Part shown: one piece after another, positions 46,480 to 59,037 of the stretch
Position numbering within the stretch: position 1 is the stretch's first letter
How the letters are laid out: every line of letters starts with the position of its first letter
NCBI GenBank assembly: GCA_037903475.1
Contig: JBAJFG010000442.1
Location: 459,001-523,000, forward strand
Direction: 5' to 3'
Length of the DNA: 64,000 bases
From: Ancylostoma caninum
Taxonomy: Eukaryota > Nematoda > Chromadorea > Rhabditida > Ancylostomatidae
The notes under the pieces: model-generated
What the model was told of the DNA's origin: nothing
The model's input: only the letters and a program-made list of their open reading frames with translations
The model's database searches: none
Translations under genes and position numbers: made by a program

Positions 46480-47165
46480 TCTGCCATTTTTAGGCACCGG
46501 CGCTACCTTATAACACCGTTGGACCCGACTCCAGGCGTTTCCCCATTTTTCGACGCCGGCTCACCCTTATCACACCGTTGGGCCCGACTCCAGGCGTTTC
46601 CCCACTTTTGGACGCCGGCGCACTCTTATCATACCGTTGGACCCGACTATGGGCGTTTTCCCACTTTTCGACGCCGGCACACCCTTATCACACCGTTGGA
46701 CCCGACTCCATTCGTTTCTCCACTTTTCGACGCCGGCGCACCCTTATCACACCGTTGGACCCGACTCCAAGCGTTTCCCCACTTTTGGACGCCGGCGCAC
46801 CCTTATCACACCGTTGGACCCGACTCTAGGCGTTTCCCCACTTTTGGACGCCGGCAATCCCTTATCACACCGTTGGACCCGACTCCAGGCGTTTCCCCAC
46901 TTTTGGACTCCGGCGCACTCTTATCACACCGTTGGACCCGACTCCAGGCGTTTCCCCACTTTTGGACGCCGGCGCACTCTTATCACACCGTTGGACCCGA
47001 CTCCAGGCGTTTCCCCACTTTTGGACGCCGGCGCACCCTTATCACACCGTTGGACCCGACTCCAGGCGTTTCCTCACTTGTGGACGCCGGCACACCCTTA
47101 TCACGCCGTTGGACTTGACTTCAGACGTTTCCTCACTTATGGACGCCGGAGCATCCTTATCACAC
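46480..47165. repeat. Minisatellite A: 59-bp unit, about 11 copies
   Basis: CCGTTGGACCCGACTCCAGG recurs at 46516, 46575, 46634 and onward every 59 bp. Each unit contains TTTCCCCACTTTTGGACGCC followed by GGCGCACCCTTATCACA. Because 59 is not a multiple of 3, each frame cycles through all three readings of the unit and all three plus-strand frames stay open for up to 199 codons. That is a property of the repeat, not proof of a gene. Confidence 0.97.
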
Positions 47166-47339
47166 CCCCAGCCCACCTCTAACACTACACTAAGGCCTAA
47201 TCCTCATCCTCGCCGTTCCTCGTCCGCCTCGTTCCTCCTCTTCGTTATAAAGGCAACCTATCCGTCTCTCTCCTTTTATACGGTTCTGTAATCACAGGCC
47301 TATCTCATTCATTCCGACTGTGATGAAAACAGCAGCCGG

Positions 47340-47510
47340 ACATTAACATGTCTGAACATGACTGGCGTGGCCCGAAACACCTCTAATTCAAAGTAAAAAT
47401 CGAAATTTACCACAATTTCGTACATAACTCGAAGCGCTGAACACAATGGTGTAGGTATTTCCCGTTTTTGGTGGCTGGTTCTCGTGCACACTCATACATG
47501 AACTGCCAAT
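47340..47510 (+). repeat. SINE-like repeat, copy 2 (3' body)
   Basis: AAAAATCGAAATTTACCACA, GGTGTAGGTATTTCCCG and GGTGGCTGGTTCTCGTGCAC match the body of the repeat at 16630-16940 in order and spacing. The tRNA-like head is not recognisable here. It lies between the two minisatellites. Confidence 0.55.
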
Positions 47511-47689
47511 TAAGAAGAAGTAAGATCTCAACTACCTTCACATCCTTGAAGTTGATTATTCTCCCAACTTGTTCCGATGCGACTTCAGCAGCTCAACAAA
47601 CCGAAACACACATCGGATGAATCATTGAGCCCACCTTTGCCACCTTTCTTCTACAGGCTGTGCCAACTTTGGACATTTTCCCTGCTGTT

Positions 47690-48375
47690 TCCCTACTTTG
47701 GGCGACGGCACAGCTTTATCAGAGCGTCGGACCCGTATCCAGGAGTTCTCAAGAATTTAGGCGCCGGCGCACTCTTATCACAGTGGTGGACCCGTCTCCC
47801 CCCACTTTTGGCGCCGGCGCACCCTTATCTCAGAGTGGTGGACCCGTCTCCCCCCACTTTTGGCGCCGGCGCACTCTTATCACAGTGGTGGACCCGTTTC
47901 CCCCACTTTGGGCGCCGGCGCAGCCTTATCAGAGTGGTGGACCCGTCTCCCCCCACTTTTGGCGCCGGCGCACCCTTATCATAGTGGTGGACCCGTCTCC
48001 CCCCACTTTGGGCGCCGGCGCACCCTTATCACAGTGGTGGACCCGTCTTCCCCCACTTTGGGCGCCGGCGCACCCTTATCACAGTGGTGGACCCGCCTCC
48101 TCCCACTTTGGGCGCCGGCGCACCCTTATCCCAGTGGTGGACCCGTCTCCCCCCACTTTGGGCGCCGGCGCACCCTTATCCCAGTGGTGGACCCGTATCC
48201 CCCCACTTTGGGCGCCGGCGCACCTTTATCAGAGTGGTGGACCCGTCTCCCCACTTCTTGTCGCCGGCGCACCCTTATCACAGCTGTGGACCCGTCTCCC
48301 CCACTTTTAGGCGGCGGCGCACCCTTATCACAGCAGTGGACCCGTCTCCCCCACTTCTGGGCGCCGGCGCACCCT
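47690..48375. repeat. Minisatellite B: about 50-bp unit, about 13 copies
   Basis: GTGGTGGACCCGTCTCCCCC recurs at 47783, 47835, 47885, 47934 and 47984 (spacing 49-52 bp). Each unit contains CACTTTGGGCGCCGGCGCAC and CCTTATCACA. It shares the CGCCGGCGCACCCTTATCAC core and GACCCG.CTCC with minisatellite A, so the two arrays have a common origin. Long multi-frame open readings again follow from the repeat. Confidence 0.97.
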
Positions 48376-51300
48376 TATGATAGGCTTGTTCCATGAAGGC
48401 GGGTCTCAGACGCTCGGAGCAGCTCTCAGACGCTATAACCGCGCCGCCCGCGTCTGGAACTCTGCGGGTAGCCTTACGATATCGCAGATATCAACTACTG
48501 TGTTATCGATGTTAGTTCACCGCTCAATACTGATTCGGAAATTGAATGGACTAATTTCGTAACGCTCTGACACACACGTACACTCACAGACAGACAGACT
48601 AAGCGCGTTATTATAAGTAGTGATAGTTTGTGATACATTCCTACAATAAACACCAGAGCGCATGTTGTCAGAATTAGGTGCAGAAGGATTACACTTCCGG
48701 GGTTTACCTAAAGTATAAGATATGTGCCCTATAAGAATGTCATGCCCTATTTGTCAGCATGAACACACTAAGAGAGTACTGTACTTGCCTTTTCCGGGTA
48801 CTCAGGGCAACATACCCAAAAGTAGAGAGCTAATAGGGGGGGGGTAGAGAGCTAATAGCGCAGGGGTAGACGGTAGGATTAGCTACAAAACCAGGATATA
48901 GTCCGTTCCAAAAACGACGATAATTGAGTATTTGTGCCTATGGTCCGTATTTCTCCTCCGCCTCTCCGAATACAGCACTATTTCGCGCGTTCTCTCTTAC
49001 TCTAATATCTTCACAACTATGCTCCCCTCTGAAATACACTATAGAATGAAAGGACGTCATCGACGCGATCCGATTGCCTTGTGGTGGAGTATAAACACAT
49101 TCATTGTGCAACAACGAACCTAATATGGGAATTATAGTTGAGTCTTTCCATGTAGCTGAATAATACCTATAAGAAAAAAATAGATGTAATACGAAACCTC
49201 GTTGGTATGAGGTGTTTCTGTATAAGGTCTGGGAAAATTAATAGCTGCGAAAACGTGATGGAAAAGAGACTCGGCTCAGGTCGTCTAAATACTACACTCA
49301 TATATAAGAAAGTATAATCTGCTCACAAATTGTAAACCAGCTCTGGCAATCTAAGAAACACATTGTAAACATGTGTATGTGTGCTCTACGAGATGTACAC
49401 AACAGCTTTTACTCAAGTACACCTAAAGAAGTGAAAAGAGAACTGCAGTTCAGGGTTTTCCACCGAAAAACAGCCATGAGATGATTGCGAGAAGTCACGT
49501 TCAAATAGAACCTGGTGAACTGAAGCGGTACGGGCTGCTCTGTCGGTCTTTTTGACCGCCACCCGACTTTATAGTTTGTCTTTACGGAGGCGATGGTGCT
49601 AAAATTGGAGATGACGTACGCGAAGACACTCATTCCCAGCGGCCAGGTCGTAGTATCATTGACCGCACGATCAAGGTAGTCGTAAGCAGAAGTGATCAGC
49701 TGATCGCGCGATTGCAACTCGCTGGTAGCAAGACGTCTCGGAGTCTCTTGTCTGACACTAGTGAGCAATACAATGACTCGGAATATTCAAAATGAGCGGA
49801 AAAGGTGATCTACGAAATCGTATTAGTTTTTCTAATCGTAACTTCAAACAGCAACTTTTTCGATCAATGAAACAATAGCAGTTGTTGGTTGTGATCATGC
49901 AGTATTTATATCGGATACCTCTGCTCTGAACTGAGTCATAGTAAAAAGACGCAAAAGACGCGCCTTTGCGTCTTTTTTACAAAGATTACAGACGGTATTG
50001 TATCTAACTTCGATAAATCCTGTCAGCTCTGTCATGCTCCTATTGAGAGGTTTCCAGCCATATCGGTGGTTTCTCAGCCATATTGAAGGCCCAATTGAAG
50101 CAGGCGTGGGAATGTAAAGCATAGCTTAGCTTTGGAACCTAGATACAGGGTGGCTAAGAAGTATTGGCCCTTTTTTCGGAGCTGTAGTGTATCGATTATG
50201 GCTCCCTAAAAGCAGACTAATTTTAATAGAATTTTCCGGCAGAATTGGGTTCCTGTACATGAAGAAAATCGACACTGACTTTCTCAGACGCCCATGTACC
50301 TGGGTTCTCTTTAGCAGAGGAATGAAGGCCTCGGCACTGTCCCTATCGTGACCCACTCGACTGTTTGAAATTTATTGTCCAAGAGAGGAAATTGCTTGCT
50401 AACTTCAAAGGGAATTTCCTCTCTTGGACAACATCAACTTAGAGAGGTGAGGAAGAACTAGGTTAGGGTAACTGGCGACGTGATTGGTCGTTTGAAGCTT
50501 GTACGAACACGAATTGTGGGCATTTTGAGCAACTCATAGTGTCATTTGAAGTGTTTTTGTTCCATCGGTCAGAAAAAAATATGACCGAAAGCCCATATCT
50601 TCGAAAATACAGGGGTTTCACGCTCGCCAAGGCTGTCCTGTCACCCTGCACATCAGAACTCTTGAAAATGTGACTAACGTAACCATCACACCTTTTTTCA
50701 TTCTTAACCCTTGCTCATATAACACACCGGTTTTTTTTCCTCTGCTCAGGTCTGTTCTATAGTTTAGTGCATTCCATGTATTTCTAATAATCCAGCATTT
50801 TTCTCTTTTGTAGATAACATCCATCCTCTGTGGTGGGCAGTTCCTGCTTATGCTCAGATTCTTAGACACCGTTAGAAAACCCCCAGCGTTCTGCCATTGC
50901 GAACACCTACAAGATGTTTTCGACTGTAAACCAAAGTGCAACATGTCGATTGAAAGAAGCGGCGCAGAGAAGCCAGATGTTGATCAGATGACAAAGTGCA
51001 GGCGTTGTCCGGACGTCACCATTTCGTTCCACATTTCGCCGTATGACCATCAGTGAAAGACCCTCTGCAAAAACCTGCGCTGTAGTTCTTTATTTGGAAA
51101 TCGATTAGGATAGCAGTATCCGGGCATGTACGTAGGTTGCCCTATGGAGGATATCTACCAAAATATCCTTTTCTCACAACACCTACGAAGATCAGCTGCG
51201 ATGTCTGGTATAACACCTTGTTTTCTTTTCGTCTCCATTCATAATAAATGCATGACAACGAATAGATTGCTTGAGAAATAGCCAGAACCTGTACTGATGG

Positions 51301-54300
51301 ATTATTGAAGCCAACACTTCGGCATAATCATCTTCGTCCTAGCCTAGTCTGAAACGAGTAAGATTTTTCCCCAAAACACCCCACGAGTACTCTCCATGAC
51401 CTATTTCGACACATTCAATTGCTTCAAAATCCACTTCAAATGTGAACGTTACATTTATTCGTATCTGCAATGAGGTCCACACTCAATGTAGTATATCTTT
51501 GTCGATACGCAGGCGATCGTGCGGATGACCCATGACGATCCATCCTACACGTTCGCCCCTTCGATTCCAGGAGCAAACACTATCACTTGGTCACATCTGT
51601 AAACGAATGGCTTTGGATGATGAACTCCATGGATTACTTAAGAATATTTACTTAAGAGTAGCCGAAACCAGGAGTTCACACCTGCCGCGTTCAACATGCT
51701 GCTCGGAATTTTTGAGTTTCGCACGTGTTTTCTCTGCAATCTCAGACGGAGCCAAACAAGCAGAAAACATGGACTGACAAACCGATCGATGTAACTACTG
51801 CTAAAAAGTACGTTCTGTGTTTCTATCGTTTTTCGGCATAAACCCTTTTTCGAACCGTTCCGATGGCAACATTGACGCTTTTTACTGTAATTGTAATTAA
51901 AAAACCCTGAAATTCAGAAACTGTTTCTAGAGTATTTTTCATTCTTATAATACAAATCCAAGATGGTGACCTTAGATTTCATGGCTTCTAGGAGAATCGA
52001 AAGCGTTGTATTTTCATGGTAGTTTTCCGTTAGATGGTAAGTGTAATTCTGGCCGAAAAAAAGCCAATTTTTAGAAATCTACCTCTACTTTTCTCAGTGA
52101 CTTTTCTCTACTTTTTAACATTGTAGTTGACGTAATGAAACCTCACATAATTTTGACAAAAGCTCACTGAGAATTGCTAGACTCGTAAACATCTTCACTG
52201 TGCTTATTAGTCTTTTCTCAAAGAAATTTCCGTAGTTGGAGTGTTTCGAACAGCGTTCACGGCCAGATACAAACATACATACATAATAATACAATAATAA
52301 TACATAATAAGAATAACAGAAAATTTCTGGAAAATTGAGTTTTTCAGGGCATATCGGAGTCATCTGTATAGCGAAAAAAGCAAAAAAAGTCCAAAAAGCT
52401 TTTGTGTCACTACCGCAATGATTTTATTTCTGTATGCTTTACTCGATGTTACTTGATTAGGTCATGTCATGTCATTGTCTTTTTCAAGTCTACCTTAAGC
52501 GGCGTAATAAACAATAATAATAATAAAAATATTGTTATTCATGGTCCCAAGCTAATTTTGACTTTGCTGGCACGGCAAAATTGAGGGAGAAAGTTTAGAA
52601 TGAATTCTTTTATCTGTAGAAATCTCGTACATATTTTCTAGCCTAACGATGTTGTGTCAGGTCATAAGAACTTTGAACTTAGTTAAAAACAATGTTGTCA
52701 CATCAATCCTCCCTCTGACTTGCCAATAAAATTTCCTTCCTCGAAAAAAAAACTTGTTACAATCGTATGCACCTAAGTAGGCTGGCCTGGAATCTCTGTA
52801 TAATCTGCCCATCTTTCGATAAAAAAAAAACAAAATCATATAAGTGCTTTTGTTCCATCCGTGAAAACTGGCTGTGTTTCGGTCTTTCAATTTTTTGTTG
52901 AGTGTTCCGGCCACCATAGCGAATCCATCACCATAAATTTTGCATCGGAAGCTCCTAGAGTGCAGAATCTCCATATTCGTCTCACTGTTCGTAAAAAAAA
53001 GAACTGGGTTGCAGTAACAGTTTTGGAATCCGGTTACGTCTCTTGCTATAAAAAGGGTGGGGATAGAAAAAGTTCTCTTTCTGACGACTTCTCCAGCGGA
53101 AATGTTTCTCCACAATTTACTTTACTTATCACTTAATTCCAATTATTCCGGATAACCTCCCTTTTGATGGTTTGATTTACGTAACCTCCCTTTTGATGGT
53201 TTGATTTACGCTTTACGTGCTCACATGATTTAATTAAACTTTTTATAGTGAATGCTCACATGTTATCCACTGCGGGAGTGTAGAGTTTCAGCGGTTAGGT
53301 AATAATTTTTAAAACAGCGAAGCCCATGGTAACTACCACCAAAAACTCACCAACCTGATCCTTGATCTAAGCCTCACTGACTTACGTATGTATAACAGCC
53401 GTTCCTTTAAACACTGCCGTAAACCTCTGGACGATGTGATTTAAAAAGCCAAGACAAGCCTATTTCTGTTTCGTCACTCCACCATTCTATCCACACCATC
53501 CTCATATACTTTTCCTCTACGTAGCTACTTCTATGTAGAGAGGCGATACTGAAACAGTAACCCCCACTCATTAGGCTACGGTCCTCGGAGGGGGAGACCA
53601 TTCAAAGCACAATTTTTCGAAAAAAAAGCGAATTGATGAAAGATAAGATACAGATAAGTACGAAATCGTTTCGTACAGATCTGATCATTGAACTTGCGGT
53701 AAAAGGATTTGTTTTGAAACTTGGCACCTGTTGAGTAGCATTCGATAATGTTATACCGTATGCACACCATTCGATTTCATCTCCATGGCATGCACCACTA
53801 AATCTACCTCATATACTCTTTTTCCTTCCCATAGCTGCTTCTGCATAAACAATAGACAAATCATAAATTACTAAAAAATAAAAAAAATTGGAAAAATGGC
53901 CCAACATCCGTTTCGTACTTTACCCTTATACGGAAGCTGAGCTGAAAGCGTAGAACATCGCCCGATCCTCTATTTTCCTAATTGTTTGTTTCAGGCGTAC
54001 TTCCTTTTAAAAGTTTTCCTCTTCCTGATTATGCCTGCTTGCTCTCACGAATCTTTGTTAGCCAACTCTTTCCCTCACTTTAATGAGGGGTTAATGCAAT
54101 CCGTAGATAAAATTCCTCACATTGTGCCTGAGACGTCGTGGAGATTGTATAAATAATTCATCATTACTTATATTTCAAATTTGGACTTTAAGAACATCAT
54201 TCGCCCATTCCCTACTACCCTGACATGACCGATAGTCATAGTGACCCAGGGTGTTAGGTTCTTTCTCTTCGGTCAGGGTTTCGTCTCACGAGCATGCTGT

Positions 54301-55847
54301 TTCCCAGCATCTGTGGTGGTGAAAATGCGAGAGCCTTAAGCATTATTTAAGCCATCTCTAGTCAGCCCGTTTCTCCACTATAAAATCCTTAAAACTACGG
54401 ATCTTTTAGCCATCACGCAGCAATAGAAAGAGAAGCTCTACACTTCATGCTGAAGTTAGGCATAGGGTTTCGTTCTTGCGAATCCAGTACGACAGGAAAA
54501 GGAACTATCATATACTATACTGTAGTACACATATCAGTATCTGCTATATGATTTTTGACGGCACACTTTAAGTGTATAAAATAAATAAATCATGCATCCT
54601 CTGATTATGGATCTGTACAGACCTTCTGAGCGGGTTCAACATGCCGAATGAGCGAAATGAATCACGAAAATGAATCCAGGGGGATGAAGCATAGCACACG
54701 CTATGAGATACATATCACCCACAGCTCGACTCTTCACTCGTGGGGAAGACTTCTAAACAGATGCAGGAGTGGCGGACATTTGCCATATCACCACTTTTCC
54801 ACAGCATTGGTAAATGAATACACTACAAGAGTGTATAAGTACTCTGTAAGGATGCACAAACAAATCAAAGGATGAGTGCGAGCCATCCTCCTGTCTCGCT
54901 CCCTATCTAATTTCCACTGTTTATCCACACCATTGCATGTGCCCCCATGAACGAATTGAGGAAAACCGAATAGGAACCAGCAAGATGCAATCGCCATTTG
55001 GATGTCCATGCCGTCGTCTATTTATCAGGCGCAGTCTCGACAACTGGTGCGGTCACAGTTGGAATGAGCTTGTATACCGCCTGAGCGTAAAGAACATGTG
55101 GATCGAAATGTTGAAAAGACTAGGCAAGTGGAACCTCCGAGTCCGTTCCACAGAAGGAAATAGCAATTCAGGTTCATTTCATTAAGTAGCTGAGAAGGAG
55201 CGAGATGCTTTCCTGGCGCCTGGCATCATGTAAGCCTCGTTCTTCTTCTCTTCCTCATATCTTACTCATTCCATTCTCTGGAATGCACTCTCCAAAGTCC
55301 TCTCGCTTGTTTATAACTTCCCTCGACAGTAGTGCCTAGCACTGCGTTGAAAGATAATTGCGTAATGTATGGTGTTCCCGCCGCAGAAGTGTAAAGTGAA
55401 AAAAATTCTTACTCATTAGCTATAATGTAGTAGAACTTATGCATTTTGCAAGAATGTACTTTGCAAGACCGCTCTTCGATAACAATGCTAACTTCATCAT
55501 TGATAAATGAATGGAATGGCCGAGGTCTGAGCATTTGAAGGATTGAAAATGAATTGTGTATTCTACAAAACACTCTATTATAATTGCTGAAATTCTAATT
55601 CATAAATATTCTTCACCTAAAAAGTTCTCAATACTCATATATAACATTATTCTAATCAAATGACCTACTGTAATATTTACAGTTAAACGTACCGTTAGCG
55701 CCAAAGGACGAGAAAATTCACTTACAATCTCGACTAATAATATTCTAAATGTTTTTAAAAACGTATCACCCCCCCCCCTTCCCTTGATTGCAATAACGTT
55801 ATGTCGAGATCGTCGATTCTATCATGGATCTGGTGGCTGTAAGACTG
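48376..55847. other. Intergenic, repeat-rich, no identified gene
   Basis: Short frames only. The longest are 119 codons at 49409-49768 (minus) and 152 codons at 52657-53115 (minus); neither matches a family I know or has splice context. Local hairpins lie at 49938-49980 and 50375-50431 (19-bp perfect stem). A weak CAGGGTG-ended segment spans 50146-50648. AT-rich low complexity lies near 52260-52330. Confidence 0.35.
53153..53210. repeat. 29-bp unit, two perfect tandem copies
   Basis: TAACCTCCCTTTTGATGGTT plus TGATTTACG is repeated exactly at 53182, a recent local duplication. Confidence 0.9.
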
Positions 55848-56318
55848 TTAAAGGCAGCAGGAGCTGAAATCCTCGACTCCGAGCTGAGCTGTGGGTGATG
55901 AAGTACAGACTCAGCACATCATAAATGTGAAACGAACACAGACAATGATGGCTTACCTGCAGAGAAAATGGGACATTCGTCGCGAACACGCCCGGCCGTG
56001 TTCGCGCGCGGACGAGTTTCCTCCGGCGCAAAAGCCATTGCGGTGCGTGGTTTGGCGCAAAGGGAAAACGAAATGCATTCAATTCACAGGGTTTCATGGC
56101 GGGACTCGGCCAAAACCACGCGCCGCAATGGCTTTCGCGCCGGGGAAAACTCGTCCGCGCACGAACACGGCCAGGCGTGTTCGCGACGAATGTTCCATTT
56201 TCTCTGCACGTAAGCCATCATTGTCTGTGTTCGTTTCACATTTATGATGTGCTGAGTCTGTAGTTCACCACCCGCAGCTCAGCTCAGAGTGGAGGATTTC
56301 AGCTCCTGCTGCCTTTAA
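55848..56318. mobile_element. 471-bp TTAA-flanked foldback MITE
   Basis: TTAAAGGCAGCAGGAGCTGA at 55848 is mirrored at 56318. The arms (about 215 bp each, roughly 94% identical) include ATGTGAAACGAACACAGACA and a GC-dense inner part with CGCGAACACG-type palindromes. TTAA at both ends fits a TTAA/TTTAAA-specific palindromic family like those known in C. elegans (PALTTTAAA-type); a piggyBac-type mobiliser is inferred. The plus-strand frames of 81-118 codons here are by-products. Confidence 0.9.
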
Positions 56319-57616
56319 GGGCCCGTCGTCTGAGCTCACGTTTTTTATTGGTCTCCAGGGTACGGAACCGGCGAAAACCTTACATTATCTACCTTATTAT
56401 GTATTTACCCTTGAGGCAACGAGAGGTATAAATTTAATTTTTTAAAACAATCGGTTCTGGTTCATTCCTTTTCATCATCTGCCCCCGATGCTTCTATCTG
56501 TGTATTCAACTCATATTTAGCTGTATTTCATTCCATTTTATCGTCATAATTTTAGTGATGCTGTCGAAGCAGCTTGTTCATGCTTCACAAAGGCCATATG
56601 TACAGGCTTATCAAAATGAAAAGAAAAATCGTACACATTTGGCACTATAATAGTGATCGTATTTGAGCAATACTGTACACCATTTTCATCGTCGCATCAT
56701 GCATAATCGACGCACAAGGAAACATCGGTTAGGATCGCTGTGGAAACACTATTAATCAAGCTCGCGCGCCGCGCGCGTTATTCCGACCCTCCCCCCCCCC
56801 CCCCGGGGGAGAACAGGGCAGAAAAAGAAAGGGCATCTCTTTCAATTCGTTGCTTCTCCTCATCGCCAGCCATTCGTTTTGCTCATTTTTTTCTTCCTCT
56901 TTTCCTCTATACTGTGGTACTCTGCCTGTAATTTGTGCTTTTGTAGTAGTAGACGTCGTGTTTTGCTGGGGACAAGAGGGGTCTTCCTCCTGCCTCTCAC
57001 CGGCATGCTGTAAAAGGCCACATGGATTTTGACATATTGTTTATCTCCTATCTAAAGCTTGAATCACTCATACTCTCGCTTGCCCTCTGCTTCGAAAATA
57101 AATCGCTTGCTTGCTGGTGTTCCGTAGACGTGACAATATATATAAAAAATAAATAAATGAAATGAAGGCATAAGAGTTCAAAATCCTTCCCATGGAGCAG
57201 CTCAGAAGGAAACCACAGTTTCTTGGCGAAGCATTAAGAATCCTGACGCCCCCAGTGAACCAACTGGTATGAGCCCTTGGTTAATATAGTTACAACAGCA
57301 GCCAACATCATTTCGTTTCCAGGCTTACAAATTCTTCTGGAATATTTATACCCCTTGGTCCTGATGGTTCTTAGGATAGAATTATTCACATTCCTTCCCT
57401 TCTCTTTCTTTTCACTATTAAACCTTTCCAAAAATGTACAGTGACACCTTAGTTCTTGGAGCATGGAACAGTACCCTTAGTTTTTTTTTTTGCAAAGAGT
57501 TGCAATGCCTTTGCGAAATTTTCACATTTTATATTTGCTACAAAGAAGAAATATGTGAATTCGAATTGTACGGTTATTATTAAAGATTAAGACCGTTCAT
57601 GGGTTTGGATAGGTTA
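56319..57616. other. Intergenic, no gene recognised
   Basis: Contains a poly-C run near 56788 and AT-rich stretches. No frame with family resemblance or splice context. Confidence 0.4.
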
Positions 57617-58436
57617 TTAGTCGGAATCCAATAAAATCTGTCGAATAAGCTCAACAATTGAAGCGGATAGAAGTTGATCTGCTGTTATTCGAAAACTAAT
57701 AACGCCCGTCAAATGGCAGTCGATGGAATTGAATCGTACGAGCATTACTGGCTCTAATATGCATAGCACACATCCATCGGCGATATACAAGTGTAGAGGG
57801 CAGTGGCACCCGGAGGGGGGGGGCACCATTCCCGGAAATGCCTCTCCTCGATTCTCGAAGTACTTCATGAAACAAATGTTGGTACCTATAACTTCTAAAC
57901 TTTCTGTGCACTAACCCCTAGTAAACAAAAAGCTACCTTAGGTCCTAAAATATGATGTACCAGTTGTGAATTTGATAATCCTGGAAGTCTCCCTTCTATG
58001 AGATATGCAAGGAGTGTCGCCAACGTTTTCTTTAAAAATTTAAGACTCCTATGAAGTTTCGAGAAAGTTTTTCCTTTCCAACTAATTAAACTAACCACTC
58101 CACTGCTCTGAGATCAAGGGAATTATCTGATTTTTGGAAGTCAGCAGAATCTTTGTACACTACCGGCCGTCGTGGTAATCGTGTAATTCATAACATGACG
58201 TTTTCCATCGGGATTCGTTCCCAATCCTCTGCATTTGCAAATGTTTTTGCCAACCAATTTCCTCGATACTGCCACCCGTTTAGAAACTCCTCATGGCTGT
58301 AGAAATGAGTGTTACCTTGGCGAGAGGAGTAAAAACGAGTCCATGCAGGAGTCTCCCGTAGCATGTCTATAAAATTTAGGCATGGAAATTGTTCTGCAAA
58401 AATGTTTTTCACCAAAGGAATTAAAGAAGCACGCAG
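57617..58436 (-). CDS. Unidentified minus-strand gene fragment (possible exons)
   Basis: Three protein-like minus-strand segments follow one another. (a) 58436-58188 is open after a TAA and contains NFIDMLRETPAWTRFY and HEEFLNGWQYRGNWLAKTF. (b) About 58044-57950, ending LPGLSNSQLVHHILGPK before a GTAGCT donor, can follow (a) in phase if (a) is spliced at GAAAAC|GTCATG. (c) 57740-57617 contains ITADQLLSASIVELIRQILL and a stop at 57617. Junction (b)-(c) could not be made phase-consistent. I do not recognise the family. It may be a gene end or a decayed element; a TCATAACATGACGTT motif here also occurs near 1590. Confidence 0.3.
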
Positions 58437-58687
58437 TTACCGTATTTTTGGCCCAACCTGCACATACGCATGTGCTAACTAGGAGTGTCTGGACTATTAT
58501 AGCTGCTGGTCACCAGCGATTCTTACTAAAAGCGTGCTCGCAACGTTGTCATTCCTTTCCTCTATGTACTTCACTTTTCTTTTTCCAGTTTTATTTCATT
58601 TCGCTAGCTTTTCCTAAGTATCATCACTTGTTCCCTCTCGTGGCCTTTCACCAGCTAATTTCGACTATATAATCATTCATATACCTG

Positions 58688-58741
58688 TAATTGTATTGCG
58701 ATAGATTTATGATTATTCATAAATCTATCACAATACAATTA
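58688..58741. other. 25-bp hairpin / cruciform, 4-nt loop
   Basis: TAATTGTATTGCGATAGATT on the left is mirrored after a TTAT loop with one mismatch in 25. It is AT-rich; likely a cruciform-forming palindrome or tiny MITE. Confidence 0.6.
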
Positions 58742-59037
58742 TTCATATATCTATCCAATACATCTATATAATTATTAATATAAGACTGTCTATTTTACAT
58801 AAATGCTCGTAACTATCATCACTGTGTTGTACTAATGTTAATATCTTAGCATCTAATTAAGGCCATTTTGATTGAACAAATATACTACATTGCTATATTT
58901 TTTACGGTTTTTTCTATCCTCACAATTTATATGACTGTAACTCTAATTTTAAAGAAAAATATGCCAAATTTAACAATTTACACGTTCAAGAAGTTTCTTC
59001 CACCTAGTGCAGAAAATAAGACTAAAATCATCCTAAG

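Noticed and set aside
46480..48375. CRISPR array
   Set aside because: Units are contiguous tandem repeats without unique spacers, in a eukaryotic genome.
46519..48396. Open frames of 119-216 codons in the minisatellites as Pro-rich protein genes
   Set aside because: All three plus-strand frames are equally open because the units are stop-free and not a multiple of three; there is no splice or start context specific to one frame.
52657..53115. 152-codon minus-strand ORF as a gene
   Set aside because: No recognised motif, no splice context, an overlapping plus-strand frame of similar quality, and lengths like this are expected by chance in 64 kb.
55822..56247. 118-codon and 91-codon ORFs in the TTAA foldback
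   Set aside because: Mirror-image frames of the inverted arms; no independent coding signal.
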